From Datnioides undecimradiatus (Eukaryota > Chordata > Actinopteri > Lobotiformes > Datnioididae), in NCBI GenBank assembly GCA_008933995.1, contig WARS01000031.1, forward strand, positions 3,624,001-3,688,000: a stretch of 64,000 bases of DNA, read 5' to 3'. The notes under the pieces are model-generated. The model saw nothing but the letters and a program-made list of their open reading frames with translations, was not told the DNA's origin and ran no database searches. Shown piece by piece: positions 25,331 to 38,083 of the stretch (its first letter is position 1; each line of letters begins with the position of its first letter). A program made the translations under genes and the position numbers.

Positions 25331-27015
25331 GTGAGGCAGCTTTGGGAAGTTCAGCCTGAGGAAAATTGCCCCTCCGTGCAGTGCTTGAGAGAGGCATGGA
25401 GGCTTCACGGTTGGCATGGTGCTCCGGAATTCCAATACTACTCACGTTTGGTGGGATTTCTGAGGGATGAATGCTGGGCCTCAAAAATCTTGTTGTGGTT
25501 GATTGCAGCTACATTAAAAGCTAAGCCCAGACAAAAAAAAAAAGGGTACACGGAGTGTCTGGCTTGTTGAATAGCTGGATAGCACCACAGTCCGCAGACA
25601 ATAATTGCCAACATAATGTTCAAAACATGCCTTTGATTCACTCATAAGATAAGTCCTGGATTTATTTTTTCAAAACAGACATTTTCCAGTTCCACTCTGG
25701 TGTTAACGTGATTTTCAAAATGAGCAGTTCATGTTCTTCTTTTTCACACACATTATTATGGCGGGAAGTTATCTCAAGGACTCCTGGCAGATATGTGCCA
25801 TACAGGGCTCCTAAAGCATATCATAGGGAATAACCATACTTAACTCTTATTCTATTTCCATCTGAACACTGCAGTGATTTATTGACTTCGTCGGACCACA
25901 CTCTCTGGAGAAAACTAGCTTTTGCTGGAGCTTCAGCTTTTTGGGGGACAACTTTGACCAACGAAACACTCTGACAACTTCTGTATTCAGTTGGATGCAT
26001 TTTAGATACAGTACTAAAGCCTGTCATCACATTTGCCAATCAATCCTATGCTACCTTGACATCCCCACAGACTCCTCCAGTGGCGCCATTCATCTTGCAG
26101 CCAATATCCACGCCGTCATCATCTTTGTCTTCTTTTGATATGCTAGTAGCACCCCACCCAGCCTCAAAGCTAAGGCCATCTGTACAGTTAAACACATCTT
26201 ACACAAGACCTCTGGGAAACTCTAAACAGACCCTAAAGTGTTTCACACGTATGCTGAGAGTGATTCTGTATGTCTGCTGCACACACTCCTGTCAGATCTG
26301 ATCTGAACCAGGCTATGTGTGGGAAGGACAATTAGGCAGAGACTGAGCTGAGCCATGCCCGGGCGTGCCAGGCTGCGGCATTATGCATCACTCACCTGTC
26401 TGGCCAAATAAAGCGAGACAGGGAAAAACATCTGCTCTTGTTTTCAAACTGGGCAAAAATGTCTGTCCCGTTTTGCTCTTTGGGAGTTTTGAAGTTCTGC
26501 AGCAAAAAACGTTTATTCTAGCCTTTTGTTGCAACATCGCATCATGTCTGCAAGTATTAGTCACAAAAATACGCTCATATTGTCAACACTGCAGCTTGTT
26601 TATTGTTATTTTTTTATTTGAAATCACAATCATAGCATTCATCTTTTTTGTTTTTATTTGTTTATTGGCTGCGTTATGTGCATTCTTGTGAGCAGTGCAC
26701 CTGCATGATTGTTCAGTGAAGACAGAAAAAAAAAAATCCAGGGGGCTGTTGGGGAAAATTAAATTTTACAATGAGTGAAAAGATTGTTTCCACCTTCACC
26801 AAGGACTGAGAACAACAACAAAGAGGATCCTGCAGACCAAGGCCACACAGAGCAAATAAGCTGTTATTCCACTGTTGTTTGGAAGGATTGTGAAGAGATT
26901 GGTCTCATAATGAAAAGAAAATAGAAGTGATGTTCCCATGACGGATATGGTAAACTAAATTGAGAGAGGCTGCTCTGTCGGCTTGGAGTTCACACCTCTG
27001 GTCTCCCCTCTGCAT

Positions 27016-27018
<3 letters not shown>

Positions 27019-27072
<54 letters not shown>
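27019..27072. repeat. long (CA)n microsatellite
   Basis: About 27 uninterrupted CA units. Confidence 0.95.
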
Positions 27073-27075
<3 letters not shown>

Positions 27076-29244
27076 TCACCCTTCGTCCTTTAACCTCTCT
27101 GACTCACCCTTTCCAAAGAACCTGATCTGGCCTAGAGGCTCATGCGCTCATGTCCTGTCGAGGATTTGTTGATTTCTCTAATCACTGTTCCAGTTCAGCT
27201 TGTCTTTGTTTGTTTTGTAGAACAAGCAGCAAACACAAGCGCTTAAGATGGTCCTTGTGGAACAAAGAGAAGAGAACTGCTTGAGGACACTGAACTCTTG
27301 ATTGCATCTGTAAGGTCACTGCAATTACTGCATGCTTTTGTCCTGAAGTACAGTGTAGCAGAGTTATGTCAATTGCAATTACGGATGAGATTTCTTTGTT
27401 TTTTGGTCAAAAATGCATGCACAAACTAACGCCAAATATGCAGAGTTAATTCTTGCTTGTTTAGTTCTGTCAGCATGTGACTGCAACTGTGTTTCTTGTC
27501 ATTTTAAACAGGTTTCCCATAAGTGGACTCATTGTCTACTGCCTAATTGGGAGTAGGGATATATTTCTGTGTGTGTGTTTGTCTGTGTAAGATGTGGGAG
27601 GAGGTGCACAGAGTGTAGAGTGAATGCTGCTGAGAATGAAAACCATGAGGGGGAGGAAGTGCTGTATTTACGCTGTTCATGGTCTCTTCTCTTCACTGAC
27701 AGGGGGAAACAAGCCCTGCTGGCGATCTGCATGGCTTGGCCTTATTTCACTGACAGGAGAGTCTGCATTCTCTGAAGCCCTCTCTGTTCCTCCTGTGGTA
27801 GTTACAGTGTGTTTAAAACCAGAACCACAGCTCTGTTCCTATCCCGAGGAACCCAAACGTGTACCCCCTGACCCCCAAAAAATGTTTATTGATATAAACT
27901 GAATGGGCACGATGGAGGCTTTGTTATACTTTGCAAAGTAAAGAGTTCTTTTGGGCTGAATAGAGCCAAGGAAACTAGCATAGGGCCAGTGAGAGTGACA
28001 GATGAGGAGACTAAAATCAAGTTTTTTAAAAAATCAAATGACTGAATAAACACTAAAGAATTATTGTAAGGACACAGGGACATCAAAGGTCCCAGCTTGT
28101 GCACGAAATCCAAGCATCACTGCAGTCTCCTCTTTGCCATGCAGATTCAGAGCAACAGGAGGGATTGGCCACAGCTTGACATAAGTCAAAGCAAGACAAG
28201 CCAAACAGATGTCGTGTTTGACCAAGATACATACGGTTAGCACATATGGAGGCTACTGCAGCACTATGGGTTTATTAGTCTTGTTAGTGACACAGCCAGC
28301 AGATTAGCAAGCCAGAAAGTACTAGCTTGTACCAGCTTGTTAGGGGACAGGTGGGCATATTAACATATTTTTGTGATACACTCAATTCTCTGCTTTATTA
28401 AGAAAAAAGCCACTTGTACATTTTCAAAAGGAGTTTGTCTATTTATATACTTGTAAATTCTTACTTGTTCAGGGAGGGGATGGAATTCATGCACCTAAAA
28501 AAACATCAAAGTCCAAAAATCCCACCTGAGCACATCTCTCACCAGACTGAGAATAATTTTAGATTTTTGGTCATTTTCTTAATGAAGTTAAAGTTGCAGT
28601 CGGGAAATTCAGAAGTCAGTTTTCCACAGTTTAATTCAATCCAAATTCAAACCACTTGCTGCTCACACATGTTGGTCCACAACTGTGGCTATTTGCGTCA
28701 GAGGCTGTGATAGAGATGGAGCCGCCCTTTGTAAGTACTGCTCTGTTATCAGTTTTAAAACTGTATGCTCATGGTATTTTTGCCTCAGATTTAATAAACC
28801 AACATAATTAAATCGTTGACGATGGGAAAGTAGCCAAGCTCAATTTTCTATGGCCTGTTTTTCTCTACCTAATATAACAGGGCTGCCTCACAATGAATGC
28901 ATAGTCACACCACCACCACTACCACTTGATCTGCAGCTTTAACTACATAATGAACTGTTGCGCCTCAGATGTCAGTCACACAGTGTCTCCCTCTGTCTCT
29001 CTCTCTTTCTCTCTATTTCCCTACATGTATCTCCCTCTATAATCTCTCCTTAACTACAATCTGCACAGCTCAAAAACTGTCCTGGCAAGGTTTATTTCTT
29101 CCATTAACCAACTATGTTACAAGAAGAACTAAAAAAATACATTGTTATTGCCGAAGTACCTAAAAAAATAAAAATTAAATAACATTTGATCATGGATGTT
29201 TCATATACATGAATAAACAAGAACTTAATCATGCAAATTATCGT

Positions 29245-29390
29245 ATCGTCACCTTCTTAAAATAATGGCCTAAGTCATTTTTTGACAAAAATGTTTTTTG
29301 ATTAATAAATATCATATACTCCATTTTTTTTCTGTTTTTTGAAAAAACTTGAAAATATGACATAGGCCATTATTTTAAGAGGGTGACGAT
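29245..29390. repeat. 146-bp fold-back (MITE-like) element
   Basis: The 34-base left arm (29245-29278, starting ATCGTCACC and ending GTCAT) is repeated in inverted orientation at 29357-29390 with two mismatches. The 78-base centre is AT-rich with T and A runs that partly extend the stem. There is no open frame. The structure fits a small non-autonomous DNA transposon or another hairpin-forming element. Family and target duplication could not be settled by eye. Confidence 0.6.
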
Positions 29391-29937
29391 ATTTCTTTAT
29401 TAACTCACTTTAAGCAAAAGGTTAACAAACACCTTTAGGACATACAGTACAGATCAGGGTTAATTTCTTTAATAACAGAATCAGTGGTGTTACATTTACA
29501 GTTTTAACAGTCACTGGAAGGTTAATGATATGAGTGACTATGCCTCAGTTATTTAAGATGCATAGTTTACGGTGTATCTTAAATTCAACACCAACCACAT
29601 TTGAATATAATATATCACACAGTACTAACAATAATGATTAAATTAAACTGACTTTTGCATCGCATCACACCACGAATGCCAATATATTGGCACAGCAAGG
29701 CTGTTTTCTGCCCTAGACATAACATCTAGGACTCAAATGCAGACAGTGTGCAGTGAAACGTTTGAAATGTTTCAACAAGATCACCGAATGTGTGCCCTTT
29801 TCTCTTACCGTGCAATTTTACTAATGAGGCATATGAGGTAGTAATGACATCATGTACATGTGTAAATACACACATGTATACACAAACAGCATAATGTAGT
29901 ATAGTGTCATACTGTCATACCACATCACCTCCTGTCC

Positions 29938-29963
29938 ACACACACACACACACACACACACAC
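29938..29963. repeat. (CA)n microsatellite
   Basis: About 13 CA units. Confidence 0.9.
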
Positions 29964-30078
29964 ACCACACAAATGAAGACCTGTTGCGGATTTCTTGATG
30001 ACTAAACTTAGCCCTGGTCACTGTGGTGTACTCATGCTTCTGGTACTCTTCTTAAATGGATGTCACTCTGTCTGTGCC

Positions 30079-30081
<3 letters not shown>

Positions 30082-30138
<57 letters not shown>
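30082..30138. repeat. long (GT)n microsatellite
   Basis: About 28 uninterrupted GT units. Confidence 0.95.
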
Positions 30139-30139
<1 letters not shown>

Positions 30140-33100
30140 AATATAAAGGTCTGCATAAATCCACATACTGTGACAGATGCCTGGTGCACAATGTCAAAAG
30201 CCTGCCTTTCCCTAAAAGCTCTTCAGGCTCAATCCAGAGTCTGACCCCAGATCATCAGCAGAGCACCTGCCACGTCAACCCCTCATCACCATAACAACAC
30301 CCACTCACTCACCAGATCCAGACATGACAGACATGGGGCTGGACGGACTTGTGCACAGCTCTCCAATAGCACTACCACAGCGAGGGATGGGTGGGGATGA
30401 CAAACACACAACTTCATGTTATTCCCGTCATTTGAAATAGTAATCACAACTGATCTAATTAAGCCAGTCTGTATAATTGAGGTCTTTGGAGGAAATACTG
30501 ACAGGGTCCAGATACTCTCTCTTTCTGTGCAAACGTCTCACCAGAAGCACAGGGAATTCTGGGATACGGGGGAGTCATGACAGAGACTTTTGTCAAGGAT
30601 GTAAACCAGACGTCAACCGCCTGTGTGTCCTGATGTTGCATGAATGCTTATAGGAAACAATCATGCATATATCAGAGCTCTTTGCACACTCATTTAAAAC
30701 AGTTGGGCATTTGTCATTGTCCAGGTCTGCACTTGTTTGTTTAAGTTTTGACTTGGCGTATGATGAATGTGTATTACATTTCTCGTTTATGCGCTGTGTT
30801 TCCAGGCCAGTCAAGGGAGCTTTTTTGTGCAGGTCCTCCTGGCCTGCCTGCCCTTTTATTTATATAGACATCAGATTTAAGCTGCTGCTATTGAAACTCT
30901 ATTTATGAGAGCTTTTACTTTTCCCAACCCCAAAGTGATGCACCTATTCCCAATAGTACCAACTTAAGTTAAGATTTGGGGGACTGAATTTCTACTGTTG
31001 TAACACAAACTGTTTAATTTGAGCTAATATTCGAGGAGGTCAGACATTTTTGTGGCCATTCACAGTTGGTGGTTGATACCATCTTCACGGTCAGGCTCCA
31101 TCCAAGTATGTTTCTAGTTTGACTTGCTTGGATGAAACATGCTGTATTATTATCTCCACATCGCTTTTGTTTTGGTTTTTCAGTGGGGATAGATTTCACC
31201 CGAGGTAACAGTGGAAGTCCAAGAGTCTTCCATAGCTTTGAAATACACAGACTGACAGTGGAGGATATTTGGCACCGAGTTTGGGTTTCGATTTTCATCT
31301 AAATTGATCTGAATCTAAACGCAGAGTAAACATGACACATTCCATCTGCTTTACAGCAAAATGGATTGAGTTTTAACAAAAAAAACCACTGAATGTTTGA
31401 GAGCGCTGCACAACTGTTTATTCCAGCTCAACTCATCTCCTGTCATCTCTGGTGAGGATATAGTAGGAGTATAGTAGTATAGTAGCATCTGCTGGTTTGA
31501 CTTTGACAGTTTTAATTTCTTTTTATTTATATGTAGCAGTGCTAATATACATGTTTAATCTGATCTGTTACAATATGGTACATCTTATTTTACGCATCTT
31601 ACCCTCCTATTGTGCAATAGGTGTTATATTAACACCTTGGAAGAATTTGCTCTGTGTCATTTATTGTTATTCACATGTTTCATAATTCTGCCTCATTTAA
31701 AGCATTATTTTAGTCCCTGAAAATGGTCAAAGAAATAAGAAAATCAGTTGATGACTAATATCTGTCTTGATTCTTTTTCCATGAATTGATACGCGGAGAG
31801 CTGCCCTAAGTATGAGCATGACTGACAGATGTTATTCCAAATCTAGTTTCAGAGGCAGTCCAAAGTCTACGGACCTCTGTTGGTGTTTCATCCCTGAGCT
31901 GGCTTCCTAGGAGTTCCCATGATGCCCTCTGGGCCAGGCTCCATAGGACACAAGTGCCAGGTCTGCTCTGGTTTCACGCTGTCAGATAAGATCAGTTTGT
32001 GTGTTGGATTCCTGTCACTGAGCAGACCAGGTTAGCGCTGACCCACTACTAAGGTTTGGGCTTCAGGAGCCAAAACTAGTCACGCAATGCAGAACAGGAA
32101 GTCAGAGGTTATGGTTTACCTTTCCTCAACCTTCTCATTGACTTCATTCCTCAGATCGACAGCTGACCATCCAACAACAACAGTATTCCTAAACTTTGCT
32201 TGCGTACAGGCCACATCTCAACATAATAATATGGTGAAGCCAGAGATGTTGTAAGTCAGAAACCATGGTGCTTTTATTGACATTTACTGAAGCAGGTTTT
32301 TATCATGAATATTTTGTTTGAACACACATGCAAAATAAACAAAAAACCTGACGACTCAGTCTGTAATCGACATTGTGCACACGTGTCAACATTATTTTCA
32401 ATATGTAAACACAATCTGAGACACAACAATGACACAACAATGATTTACAGTGAAAATATGTTGAAAAACTGACTTGTGCTGTAAAGATTGACTTTCTGGT
32501 ATAATTAAGTGGTAAACAACATTTCTTCTACCTGCTGCAATTACTGGAAGTCGGTGCTACTAAAATGTGTGTTTTACATTAAACTTCAATCCTTTGAGTA
32601 TTTTCTTTATTTTCACTCATAATTTGGTCAAACCTAATTTGTATGTCTCACTAAGGTTTGGCCTTTATTCTGGTTCTGACTTTATTTATATCAAGTACAC
32701 ACTTTGGTTAAGTTGATAGCAATATGATTTAAAATATGCAAACTGTTTTTGAACTATATAGTATACAAAACAGATGTTCTCTTGAACTGAAGCTCAACAT
32801 CATCACTTTTTAACCAGCTGTCACACATATCAAACCCTGATGTCTTTAATGGGTTGACTGAATTCACTGACTTCTGTGTGGCTTTCTGAGGCAGATTAAG
32901 ATTTTGTAATGAAAGAAAACCTAAACATGCAAACAAGTGGAAACTGGGAACAGTCACAGCTTGGAAGAAAAACCTGAAACTTGAGACGTGAAAGTTATAC
33001 AAGTTATCAACTTTGTTTTGTTGTTGTGTATACATGTTACCAAATCTTACTTTGAAAGTGAAACATACGCTTTGTTAATATCAGGCCCTACTTCGAAAGT

Positions 33101-34430
33101 AAAATAAAAACAAGAAATAGAAAAAAATATACTTGTATAATATATTTGTAAGACATACAGTATATATTCTTCATAGTTCATACTGATAAATACATTTCTC
33201 TCTAGCCTTTCAACACTCATCATAACATGCAATGCACCACCAAAAACAATACACTCATTCAGTGTTAACATGCAGTGACGATGTGCATGAGTCCTTACTG
33301 AGACATGTTTCAATAAATGATGCAAAACAGTAAATATATACACAATATTTGATGAAGCTTACTACTAGCATTATATAAATTATAATTCTTATTGCCTGAT
33401 TCATGGTCATTAGGGTATATAGATATATATATTTTTTTTTAGTCTTAACTAAAAGCTCATTATTGTGAAACTGTGTTTTGTTTGAGATATGGGCAGAGAG
33501 ACAGTATTTTTACAGTCAGACCTGTGGTGAGGGACTCAAACAGAGAGAGAAAATATAATGAGAAAGAAGCCATCCTGTATCAGGCCCAGTGCCAGACAGC
33601 ACATGGATGAACGCGTATCTTGATGTATGTCTGTGGTCATTACCAGAAGACTCCTCCACAGCTGCTGTGACACCTCATAAGTTATAACTTTTACATCTAT
33701 GCACAAAACAGACCAAATATGAGGTCCCCAGTTTTACACAGAGTATGGCTCGCAGTTACTGTGTCCATGACTTAAAAAAAAAGGTTCTTTTTGTTTTTAT
33801 TTCCTTATTTTTTTCACAGCAACTCTATGTGACATAGAACAGTATAAGTCATGCAGCATTTTTAAAAGTACCCACATTACCAAAGGCATCACTGGTATGG
33901 TCTTGCAATACAGTGAGAAAATGATGCATTTGGTTTTAAAACATGAAGGACTGGAGATAGCAATCATCATAGTTTATCCCAAAGGATGCACTGTAAACAA
34001 ATCCACCCCTGAACCACACTCTGAAATCAAACCTCAGTTGCATGAGTCGCAAATTGCAAGATGGTGAATAAAATTCTCTGGCTGTAATAATGATAATGAT
34101 GGTAGTTAAATGGAGATGCTTGTATTCTGTCTGTAACACATGTGGGCCATGAATTATTAATGTTGCCCAACTAACTGAAGAGAGGCTGTGAGTGGAAAAA
34201 GCCCCCACCCACACACCCAAACTCGAGATCAAACACCTAATATCCTGATTTTACCTCTGTGCTTCTAGTGACTTAAAAAACCAAAACACTTTGAGATAGT
34301 GCCATGGTTAAGTTAAATAAGAGAGTGAGAAGAAAAGACAAAACGTGTAAGAATACATAGCTTGAAAGTGAGAGAGGAAAGGGGAAGCCAGAGGGGTTGC
34401 AGATGAATTCCTGTGCTTGCCTGGGCTACT

Positions 34431-34556
34431 CTACAAGTGGTCTGGGGCCGAAGTTTTTGTGGGGCTCTTGTGGTTTTTCAGCCAATAAATCCTCTGCACA
34501 TATTTAATCCAGTCAGATGTGCTGCAGGAGAGAAGCACTGAAGGATGTACGGCCAT
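34431..34556 (-). other. 41-codon open frame or candidate terminal exon, unidentified
   Basis: On the minus strand an ATG at 34556 opens 41 codons to a TAG at 34433-34431. A strong acceptor (CTTCTCTCCTGCAG) inside the frame would give a 91-base 3'-terminal exon starting at 34521. The encoded stretch has an amphipathic-looking Trp/Tyr-rich part (DWIKYVQRIYWLKNH) followed by a Ser/Thr/Pro tail. An AT-rich, 3'-UTR-like region with AATAAA words follows on the same strand. I do not recognise the protein and found no upstream exon. Chance is a real possibility. Confidence 0.15.
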
Positions 34557-35780
34557 CACTCAACAGCCCACATCAGAGAGAAGAGCGAGATATCCATACA
34601 CCCCCACCTCACTAGTTATAGACATACCCGTCATCAGACAGAAAGCCAGACCCAGGGATCATAAAAGAGGTGTGAAAATTGAGTGTGAAAGTTCATTGAA
34701 AAGGTCTGAAACTCTGAGGGTTTTGATAATACTGATGCTCTCACATTCTGTTTGGTCTGATATGATGCAAAGTGTAAGAGATCAGAAGTTTCAAAACATA
34801 ATTTTATTTCTAAATACAGCCATAGTGGAGCCATTTACACAACATTTTAATCTGTAAAACAGCAAATTTTCCAATATTAAATTTTGATTTGACTCACAGA
34901 AACATGGGTGGTGTTGATTTTAAGACATAAGTATTAAATCAGCACTACAACTCTGGGTACACGTGTACTGGCTTGTGTTTTGGCTTGGTAGTATTTATGT
35001 GGTACAACCTGGTCATTACAGTCAGTCTGGTATACTACCCAAAAATCTGATGAAACTCCTGCTCCGTTCTTTGCCAGACCACTTCTACAATTCACTTGCT
35101 GCTTAAAGTTCTTTCATTTCAGCAGTTAATACTAGTGGGCACATCACAACATGGTTGCAGAGTCATTGTACCCTCTGTGCCCACTTACAACTAAAGAAAA
35201 GACAAAGAGAAATCAATTTAAAATTTCAACACACATCGGGGGACCATCTGAGACAGCTGATACAGGATCAGGTTTGGAGGTGCTTTTTCCAGCACGTTTT
35301 AAGCTTGATATCATGCCAGTATATGGGACAACTGCGCCATCTTCTGTCAAGTATTTGCTATTACTCTGCGTATTAAATCTCTATCCAAAACGATCATCAG
35401 TTTATCTCATCCTGAGTTAACTTTCTTCAGTCGTGTTCTCTGTAAGTTCAGAGTTCCTGGGACTGGGACTAAAAGACCTCTGTTGAGTTGATAGAGTAGG
35501 GCCATAGTGAGGGCAGAATTTTTAAAACAAAAAAGATGAGTAAAGGATTGATTACTCATCCTGTTTTTCAAAATTGTGTTGCAAACAGTTGTCCGTCTAT
35601 TTTAGCCATTATAAACGGCTCTGTCTACTGATATTTTCATGCTCCAATTTCATTCATTTTAAACAAACCGTAACCCACTATATATTTTAAAGAAGCTCTC
35701 TCCAGATCCCATTATTTTAAATCATTTAGGAGATGTTAGTTTTATTTTAGATTTAGAAAAAAATGTACCCACTCAAAGGA
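34557..35780. other. intergenic, no gene seen
   Basis: No family recognised in the short frames on the plus strand (34519-34857 and 35151-35420) or the minus strand. AT-rich, single-copy-looking. Confidence 0.5.
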
Positions 35781-35789
35781 TTATTTTGT

Positions 35790-36240
35790 TGAAAAACAAT
35801 AAAAACTTTGAACAATTTAGATCTAGTTACCGTTCCCTACACAGTATTGTGACTGCTCCAATCAACATCACCAATGACCTAATCCTTGCAGTCCTTTTCT
35901 GGTATGCTTGGAGATGCCTCCTCCTCTTGTGCTCCTACATTTTGTAGGGTCTCCCTAAGCATCTATTTCAGGCCCTCTCTTTTTCACAATATACATTCTA
36001 CCACCGGGATATATCATTAGTGAATGCCATTGCTGTACAGATTACACCCTATTGTATGTCCCAATAAAATCTGGTGCCACTGGTGTTCCCTTAACCTTGT
36101 GCCCCCCATGCTGAAAATAAAAACTGGAACATTTCTTGCATTTGACTCCATTATAACTAACCCATGTGGCCACTACACTACAACACTTAATAACCCCTCC
36201 CTCTTGGCTTACAATATAGAGGATAATATTCAAAAAAAGA
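35790..36240 (+). pseudogene. L2-clade LINE reverse-transcriptase remnant
   Basis: Three short stretches in the plus orientation follow the order of an L2/Maui-type reverse transcriptase. First is FEQFRSSYRSLHS with TNDLILA, comparable to the usual FQSGFRxxHSTETALxxVTNDLLLA. Next is GPLFFTIYILPPGYII, comparable to GPLLFxIYxLPLGxII. Last is a degenerate CTDYTLLYVP where active elements have YADDTQLY. Frameshifts, stops and loss of the catalytic Asp pair show that it is dead. It ends a few hundred bases upstream of the caprin1 promoter. Confidence 0.7.
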
Positions 36241-36569
36241 CTCACAACTAAGATGAGTTTTTAAACAGTTACCTGGCGAAATAAAATGTTCAAATAAAAA
36301 AAATCATTCTTTATAGATGTATTGTATTGTATGCAGTGACACTGTAATCTTAGGATTTCTTACATTCTGCTATTGTACATAAAGTTGTTCTGGGATCATA
36401 TTCTCATATTTCTGGTGTTATGAAATGGTATACTCGGAAAAAAGGACAACATAATATTTAACTCTCTAATAAGGCGAATCACCTGGTCTAAGAGCAGGAT
36501 GTTATCTGCTTCATCTGTTTTAATTATATATTTTACTGTCAGGCAATCTTGGGGTTACCAGAGGGGTCC
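36241..36569. other. intergenic, L2 tail and caprin1 upstream flank
   Basis: AT-rich sequence with no gene seen. It may include the 3' end of the L2 remnant. Confidence 0.5.
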
Positions 36570-36734
36570 TTGTAGCCGCCACCGTTAGCTCAGCAGCAGC
36601 TAGTCAGCCATTGGCTGGTGTGAACCTCAGCATCCTTCTAGAAAAATACCACTGAAAGTAAGAAACGGACTGCTCCCATACAGCTATCGTTAAATCCGAC
36701 AAAGGAAATCTCTTTGAAGACAAAGAGTATAAAG
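36570..36734 (+). promoter_or_regulatory. caprin1: caprin1 promoter and probable non-coding exon 1
   Basis: The caprin1 ATG sits immediately after a splice acceptor, so its 5' UTR must come from an upstream exon. The best candidate is here. An inverted CCAAT box (ATTGG, 36610-36614) is followed by a transcribed-looking stretch ending in AAAG|GTACGG, with the donor GT at 36735-36736. From about 36780 to 37560 the sequence is richer in CpG than its surroundings, as expected of a housekeeping promoter. The exact start of transcription is not visible. Confidence 0.45.
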
Positions 36735-38083
36735 GTACGGGATCCATGTCATCACTAGCAAATAGCTGTTTAAGCTGCACCTATTGAATAAGTCGTCTTT
36801 AGTCATTCTTTACTCGAGACGACTGCACAAAACGAGTTGTCGCATCGTCCCGAGCTGGTCTTTGTTTTTCACTTACAAACGTTACAGTCCTACATATCTT
36901 CTATCCGAAGCTAGGCAGTCGTAATGGTTGATTTAGCTGTAACTGACATCCGGTTAACTACGGGCATTAGCCGCATAGCGTAATAAGCACGCTAGCTTCT
37001 CAGCTAACAATGGGACAAGGAGATTAAGACCGGTGTTGTCCGCTCAATAAATTGATGTAATGTAGCTAGCTAACGCCTGCCTTGCACCGATGAATGGCTA
37101 GCTCGTCAACTTAACGAAAAAGACAAGTTTACAGCCTTGGCTAGGTGACACCAGGTGAATTAACGTTAAACGTTATATTAGTTACGCTAGCATCTGTCTG
37201 TAAGGTTAGCCGGTGTTTTCAAGGGAGCTAACGTGAAGGTTTATAACTTTGAATAGGAGGCCGACATTTTAACTTGCGATAACTTCCTCTGACAAATTCT
37301 TAATGTGGCCTGTGGTGCTTGCATTTATCCAGTTCCAAAGTAAGCATTTAAGTTAATTACATCGCGCCTGACGTTTGGTTGTGCCTCAATACGGTCGGTT
37401 TTATTCGTCCCGTAGCCCAAATCAAAGACGGGATGATTTGCTCGATCACTTCCCGTGGCCCGGTTTTGTCTGTGTGTGTCTTTAGTATCCTGATGTTAAC
37501 CCCAGACGACATGAAGTAAGCTAATGCTATTCCAGTGCGTACAGACGTCATTTAAACACGAAGAACATGATCCGTGGTATGGGAGGCATTTATATGATTC
37601 CTCAGCTCATCGTCAGGTGGCAGTCGACCCTGTTAATAGTATAAATGTTGACAACCATGCTCTCAGGAATTGAAAATAGATTAGAAACTTATATTTGGGC
37701 TGTATATGTATCTATAGTAAACATTTAAGAAATGTCATTGTTATAGCATACCTATTTAAATCTTCCCACTTGCCTCATTAGCTAAAATAAATACAGGAAG
37801 AAAAACTAAGATACTGTTTGTGATGCAATGTTGTACTGGTCCTATATTCTGCTCCGTTTTCACTCTCTTTCAAAAGTATCAGCTGTCACTTCCCTGCAAG
37901 GAATCAGCCTTGTCGCTGATGGCTGAGAAAAGAGCTGTCCACAGCATCTGGACTTTTCATAAAGGATTAGACTCCTTCATCACTGCAGTCTCTGCCTCTG
38001 CTCAAAGTTAAAATTTTCCTTTTAGGTGATAAACATCAACATGAATTTTAAACACTTTCTTGCATTACATTTTCTTCCCATAG
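36735..38083 (+). other. caprin1: caprin1 intron 1 (inferred)
   Basis: CpG-containing in its first 800 bases, then AT-rich. Ends with the acceptor TTCTTCCCATAG directly before the start codon. No other gene seen. Confidence 0.5.

Larger units (their letters stand above)
23466..29240. other. intergenic, no gene confirmed
   Basis: No known protein is encoded. One exon-like segment at 25219-25330 is described separately. Contains a (CA)n tract at 27019-27072, a poly(T) at 24047-24060 and unique blocks (24360-24550 and 27330-27480) that could be regulatory. Remaining frames are short and unremarkable. Confidence 0.5.
29391..34430. other. intergenic, no gene seen
   Basis: Contains (CA)n at 29938-29963 and a long (GT)n at 30082-30138. 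From 32.2 to 34.4 kb it is notably AT-rich, with several AATAAA words on the minus strand (for example 32273-32278), resembling a 3' UTR. I could not tie this to a coding exon. The small open frame next to it is listed separately. Confidence 0.5.

Noticed and set aside
26365..26691. 108-codon plus-strand open frame with a hydrophobic C-terminus
   Set aside because: The apparent membrane segment comes from a T-rich run. No homologue recognised and no gene context.
5560..36570. Possible microRNA gene of the human 11p alx4 neighbourhood (mir-129 type)
   Set aside because: I looked for the CTTTTTGCGGTCTGG-type mature word on both strands by eye and did not see it.
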